This document shows positions 60,809 to 64,000 of a stretch of DNA of 64,000 bases, one piece after another (position 1 is the stretch's first letter; each line of letters opens with the position of its first letter). The stretch comes from Streptomyces bicolor. Lineage in GTDB: Bacteria > Actinomycetota > Actinomycetes > Streptomycetales > Streptomycetaceae. The translations under genes and the position numbers were made by a program. The notes beneath the pieces were generated by a model, which made no database searches, was not told the origin of the DNA, and was given only the letters and a program-made list of their open reading frames with translations. Location of the stretch: contig NZ_JOFS01000005.1 in the NCBI RefSeq assembly GCF_000719285.1, positions 496,001 to 560,000 of the forward strand, written 5' to 3'.

Positions 60809-62250
60809 TCGGACTCCTCCTCGACCGCTGCAAGCGGCAGCAGCACCTGGAACCGCGTGTCACCCGGCACCGACTCGACCTGGATGTGGCCGTGATGCTT
60901 GTTGACCACGATCCGCCAGGAGATGTCGAGGCCGAGCCCGGTGCCCTCACCCACGGGCTTCGTGGTGAAGAAGGGATCGAAGATCCGCCCCCGGATCTCC
61001 GCCGGGATGCCCACCCCCGTGTCACGGAACTCCACCAGCAGCCGGTCGTGATCCAGAGCCGTCCGCACGGTCAACGTCCCTTCACCGCCCGCGCTGTTGA
61101 TCGCGGAGACCGCGTTGTCGATGAGGTTCGTCCAGACCTGGTTGAGCTCCGCCGGATACGCGGGGATCTTCGGCAGCGTACGGTCGTACTCCTTGACGAC
61201 CTTGATCTGCCGGCCGATCTTGCCGGACAGCATCAGCAGGGTGCTGTCGAGCAGTTCGTGCACATCGGCGTTCCGGAAGGGCGCGCGGTCGAGCTGGGAG
61301 TACTGCTTGGCGGCGTCGACGAGTTGCGAGATGCGGGCGGTCGAGTCGTTGATCTCGTCCATCAACAGCTCGGTCTCGACGGTGTAGTTGAGCCACCCGA
61401 TCGCACTCGGCAGGATGTCCTCGTCGACCGCCGCAGCGACCTGGTCCAGCCAGTCCACGTCGAGACCGGCCTGCACGAACGTGGGCGCGATCCGCCAGCC
61501 CTGCGGGATGCCGTGGTCGTCGAGCCAGTCGGTGACCGTGTCCTCCCGGTCGGCGGCCTCCAGCGGACTGAGCGTGGGTGCCTTGGCGACCCGCTCGGCG
61601 GTGCGTTCCTGGATGTCGATGAGGTTCGCCATGACCTCGGGGGAGTACGACCCCTGCGCGATGATGGCCAGCTTGTGCCGCATCTTGCCGACCCGCTCGC
61701 GCAGCGTCGCCGTCGCCCGTACGGCCGCCGCCGCGGGGTTGTTGAGCTCGTGCGTGAGACCGGCGGACAACGAGCCCAGCGCCAGCAGCCGTTCGCGTTG
61801 GTTGATCGCCAACTGGGTGCTCTTCTGGCCGAAGAACAGGCCTTCCAGCAGATGCAGGGCCATCGGGAACCAGTCGCGGATCACTGCCGCGAAGGTCTCG
61901 GCGGGCAGGACGAAGAACCGCGTCGGCTCCGTGACCCGCATCGAGCTGTTGTAGACCTGCGGCACCCGGTCCCCGAGGTAGGCCTGCCAGGCGCCGGAGT
62001 ACACCCCGCGCTGGGAGGTCCGGTTGACCTCCACGTCGTCGCCGCCGACCCGCCTGGACAGGACGACCGTGCCCTCGACCATCACGTAGAAGCAGGTGGC
62101 GGGATCACCCTCGGTGTACACGGGGCCGGGCTCGAACTGCTCCACCCGTCCCTCGCTGCACAGCCTGCCGAGCTGCTCGGGCGTGAGCTTCTCGAACAGG
62201 AACAGCGACCCGATCTCCTGGGGGTTGCACGGCATCAACCGCCCGCTCAT
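60805..62250 (-). CDS. Cytosolic histidine kinase with CNMP-binding-like sensor domain
   Basis: A 481-residue soluble histidine kinase. Residues of about 10-140 form a cyclic-nucleotide-binding-like beta-barrel (RVEQFEPGPVYTEGDPATCF, YVMVEGTVVLSRRVGGD). The H-box is GSLSAGLTHELNNPAAAA (His near residue 175). The ATPase domain has NQVWTNLIDNAVSAINSA (N-box), FRDTGVGIP and GEGTGLGLDISWRIV. No membrane segment is present. The start at 62250 overlaps the reductase stop, and the stop overlaps the UBP gene, both as ATGA. The receiver domain encoded just upstream is its probable partner. The ligand is unknown. Confidence 0.92.
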   Translation of the reverse strand: MSGRLMPCNPQEIGSLFLFEKLTPEQLGRLCSEGRVEQFEPGPVYTEGDPATCFYVMVEGTVVLSRRVGGDDVEVNRTSQRGVYSGAWQAYLGDRVPQVYNSSMRVTEPTRFFVLPAETFAAVIRDWFPMALHLLEGLFFGQKSTQLAINQRERLLALGSLSAGLTHELNNPAAAAVRATATLRERVGKMRHKLAIIAQGSYSPEVMANLIDIQERTAERVAKAPTLSPLEAADREDTVTDWLDDHGIPQGWRIAPTFVQAGLDVDWLDQVAAAVDEDILPSAIGWLNYTVETELLMDEINDSTARISQLVDAAKQYSQLDRAPFRNADVHELLDSTLLMLSGKIGRQIKVVKEYDRTLPKIPAYPAELNQVWTNLIDNAVSAINSAGGEGTLTVRTALDHDRLLVEFRDTGVGIPAEIRGRIFDPFFTTKPVGEGTGLGLDISWRIVVNKHHGHIQVESVPGDTRFQVLLPLAAVEEESE

Positions 62251-63923
62251 GACTGCTCCAGATAACGGTGGACGAGCATCACGGCCATGGCTCCCTCCCC
62301 GACGGCGGACGCGACCCGCTTCGCGGACTCCGCGCGCGCGTCGCCCGCCACGAACACGCCGGGAACGTTGGTCTCCAGGTGGTACGGCGGCCGGTCCAGC
62401 TCCCAGCCCGCCGGCGGCCGCCCGCCGGACGTCAGGTCGGGCCCGGCCAGGATGAAGCCGCGCTCGTCCCGCAGCACCGTCTCGCCCAGCCAGTCGGTGA
62501 GCGGGGCCGCGCCGATGAACACGAACATCCACTGGGCGTCGACGAGTTCGGTCCGCCCACTGTCCAGGTCGCGCAGCGTCAGCTGCTCCAGGTGGCCGGA
62601 GCCGTGCGCGGCCTCGACGACGGTCCGGGCGCGTACCGAGATGTTCGGCGCCTCGTCGATCTGCTGGATCAGGTAGTGCGACATGGACGCCGACAGCGAC
62701 TCGCCGCGCACCAGCAGTGTCACCGACTTGGCGCCCCGCGACAGATACATCGCCGCCTGTCCGGCCGAGTTGGCGCCGCCGACGATGTACACGTCCTGGC
62801 CCTGGCAGGCGGGCGCCTCGGTGAGCGCCGACCCGTAGTACACCCCGCAGCCGGTCAGGTCGTCGCAGCCGGGCGCCCGCAGTTGCCGGTAGGACACGCC
62901 GGTCGCCAGGATCACGCTGTGCGCGGCGACCGCCGAGCCGTCCGAGAACCGGACGATCCGCGCGGCGCCGCTGACCTCCAGTCCCGTCACCTCGCGGGCG
63001 GTGAGGATCTCGGCGCCGAACTTCGTCGCCTGGCGCCGCGCCCGGTCCGTGAGCTGCGCCCCCGACACACCGTCCGGGAAGCCGAGGTAGTTCTCGATCC
63101 GGGAGCTCTGCCCGGCCTGCCCGCCGGTCGCCGACCGCTCCACCAGCACGGTCCGCAGCCCCTCGGACGCCCCGTACACGGCGGCGCCGAGCCCGGCCGG
63201 GCCGCCGCCGATGACGACGAGGTCGTAGAAGTCGGCCGTCGGCGTCGTGGCCAGCCCCACCTGCGCGGCGAGTTCCGGTGCCTCCGGCGCCACGAGCGGC
63301 GTGCCGTCCGGCGTGATCACCAGCGGCAGTCGCTGCCCGTCCTGCTCGGCCGCGGCGAGCAGCCGCTGCCCCTCGGGCTCATCGGCCGAGTACCAGCGGT
63401 ACGGCACCTGGTTGCGGGCCAGGAACTCCCGTACCTCCGACGATCGCGCCGACCAGCGGTGCCCGACCACCTTGGTGCTGGGCACCGGCCGGAAGTCGCT
63501 GCGCCGCCACGCCTCCAGCAGGTCGTCCAGGACCGGGTACAGCTTCTCCTCCGGCGGGTCCCACGGCTTGAGCAAGTAGTGATCGAGATCTACGACGTTG
63601 ATCGCGTCGATCGCCGCGTTCGTGTCCGCGTACGCGGTCAGCAGCACCCGGCGCGCGCCCGGGTACACGTCCAGGGCCTGTTCGAGGAACTCGATGCCGT
63701 TCATCTGCGGCATGCGGTAGTCGGCCAGGATCACGGCGACGAGATCGCCGCGCAGCTTGAGCTCGCGCAGTGCCTGCAGGGCGGACTCGCCGGACTCCGC
63801 GCGCACGATCCGGTGCGACTCGCCGTAGCGCCGCCGCAGGTCGCGGGCGACCGCCCGGGACACTCCCGGGTCGTCGTCCACGGTCAGGATGACGGTCCGC
63901 GCTGTTTCGGCGGCCTGTGCCAT
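62247..63923 (-). CDS. Response-regulator receiver fused to glutaredoxin-like and thioredoxin-reductase-like domains
   Basis: A 558-residue fusion. The receiver domain (about 10-130) has TVDDDPG, the phosphorylatable Asp in ILADYRMPQM, the Thr in LLTAYAD and the Lys in LLKPWDPP. A thioredoxin/glutaredoxin-like segment (about 150-225) follows (KVVGHRWSARSSEVREFLAR, LPLVITPDGTPLVAP), with no Cys at the active-site position. A thioredoxin-reductase-like FAD/NAD domain (about 235-558) has DLVVIGGGPAGLGAAVYGAS and VYIVGGANSAGQAAMYLSRG. The reductase's redox Cys-x2-Cys is absent, with VYYGSALTEAP in that place. It starts the operon that continues with the histidine kinase and UBP protein. The role is inferred as a redox or flavin-dependent output. 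Confidence 0.9.
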   Translation of the reverse strand: MAQAAETARTVILTVDDDPGVSRAVARDLRRRYGESHRIVRAESGESALQALRELKLRGDLVAVILADYRMPQMNGIEFLEQALDVYPGARRVLLTAYADTNAAIDAINVVDLDHYLLKPWDPPEEKLYPVLDDLLEAWRRSDFRPVPSTKVVGHRWSARSSEVREFLARNQVPYRWYSADEPEGQRLLAAAEQDGQRLPLVITPDGTPLVAPEAPELAAQVGLATTPTADFYDLVVIGGGPAGLGAAVYGASEGLRTVLVERSATGGQAGQSSRIENYLGFPDGVSGAQLTDRARRQATKFGAEILTAREVTGLEVSGAARIVRFSDGSAVAAHSVILATGVSYRQLRAPGCDDLTGCGVYYGSALTEAPACQGQDVYIVGGANSAGQAAMYLSRGAKSVTLLVRGESLSASMSHYLIQQIDEAPNISVRARTVVEAAHGSGHLEQLTLRDLDSGRTELVDAQWMFVFIGAAPLTDWLGETVLRDERGFILAGPDLTSGGRPPAGWELDRPPYHLETNVPGVFVAGDARAESAKRVASAVGEGAMAVMLVHRYLEQS

Positions 63924-64000
63924 ACGTCTCCCACCCCGGGCGTCGCGTCTCGGCGCGGCGGCGAGCGTCCTCAGGGCGCGGGTCGCCGAGCCGACTCCCG

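Overview
The window reads as a stretch of a Streptomyces (high-GC actinomycete) chromosome. GC content and third-codon GC bias are very high, GTG and TTG starts follow clear Shine-Dalgarno sequences, and the gene families are typical of the genus: PopR/ClpP3/ClpP4, MelC1/MelC2, a 2-methylisoborneol operon with an encapsulin shell, a DasR-type site pair before a chitinase, streptophobe-like and DUF6777-like proteins. I saw no rRNA, tRNA, CRISPR array, integrase or transposase. The content is largely accessory metabolism, secreted enzymes and regulators, with two decayed genes, which would fit a chromosome arm. That placement is inference.

Region by region. (1) 1-4230 holds the start of a urea ABC importer operon on the minus strand (urtA, urtB, first 23 codons of urtC) with a GlnR-like box. 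Next to it are a leaderless UrtA/AmiC-like binding protein and a divergent MarR regulator. (2) 4371-11353 is a plus-strand unit: a GntR/HutC regulator, an AprB-like dicluster ferredoxin, an SsuABC-type importer whose binding protein carries a NosL-like C-terminal domain, and a 919-residue AprA-like flavoprotein with a HEAT-repeat tail. This is my leading candidate for an undescribed system. (3) 11354-19787 is a mixed set: GH19 chitinase, aldo-keto reductases, sphingomyelinase, adenosine deaminase, LysR, DinB-like and small stress/metabolic proteins. (4) 20125-24499 encodes a signalling/export unit: a two-FHA ABC exporter, an SH3-like protein and a Ser/Thr kinase. (5) 24512-29731 has membrane and secreted proteins of unknown role, a RsbW-like ATPase, and popR convergent with clpP3-clpP4, with two PopR-type boxes before clpP3.

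(6) 29741-36339 has an epoxide hydrolase, an SGNH lipoprotein and the three-gene 2-methylisoborneol operon (family 2B encapsulin, terpene cyclase, GPP methyltransferase), followed by a strong stem-loop. (7) 36325-45207 holds redox enzymes, RNase HI with a zinc-ribbon-like tail, the melanin operon, an FAD monooxygenase, a type II cholesterol oxidase and a DUF6328-like membrane protein. (8) 45235-53374 has an unknown protein, an F420-dependent oxidoreductase, a serine hydrolase, a membrane-anchored pseudokinase, a threonine dehydratase relic, and a polyprenyl synthase translationally coupled to a TPR protein. (9) 53578-60439 has an AIM24 protein, a TerD-CAP-CAP fusion, a D-Ala-D-Ala carboxypeptidase-like enzyme, a ROK regulator, a decayed GH95 fucosidase and an SGNH lipoprotein. 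(10) 60455-63923 is a tightly overlapping three-gene redox two-component operon: receiver-thioredoxin reductase-like protein, CNMP-binding histidine kinase, and UBP zinc finger.

All calls come from reading the sequence and its translations. No database search was run, so family names are recognitions from motifs and remembered family features.
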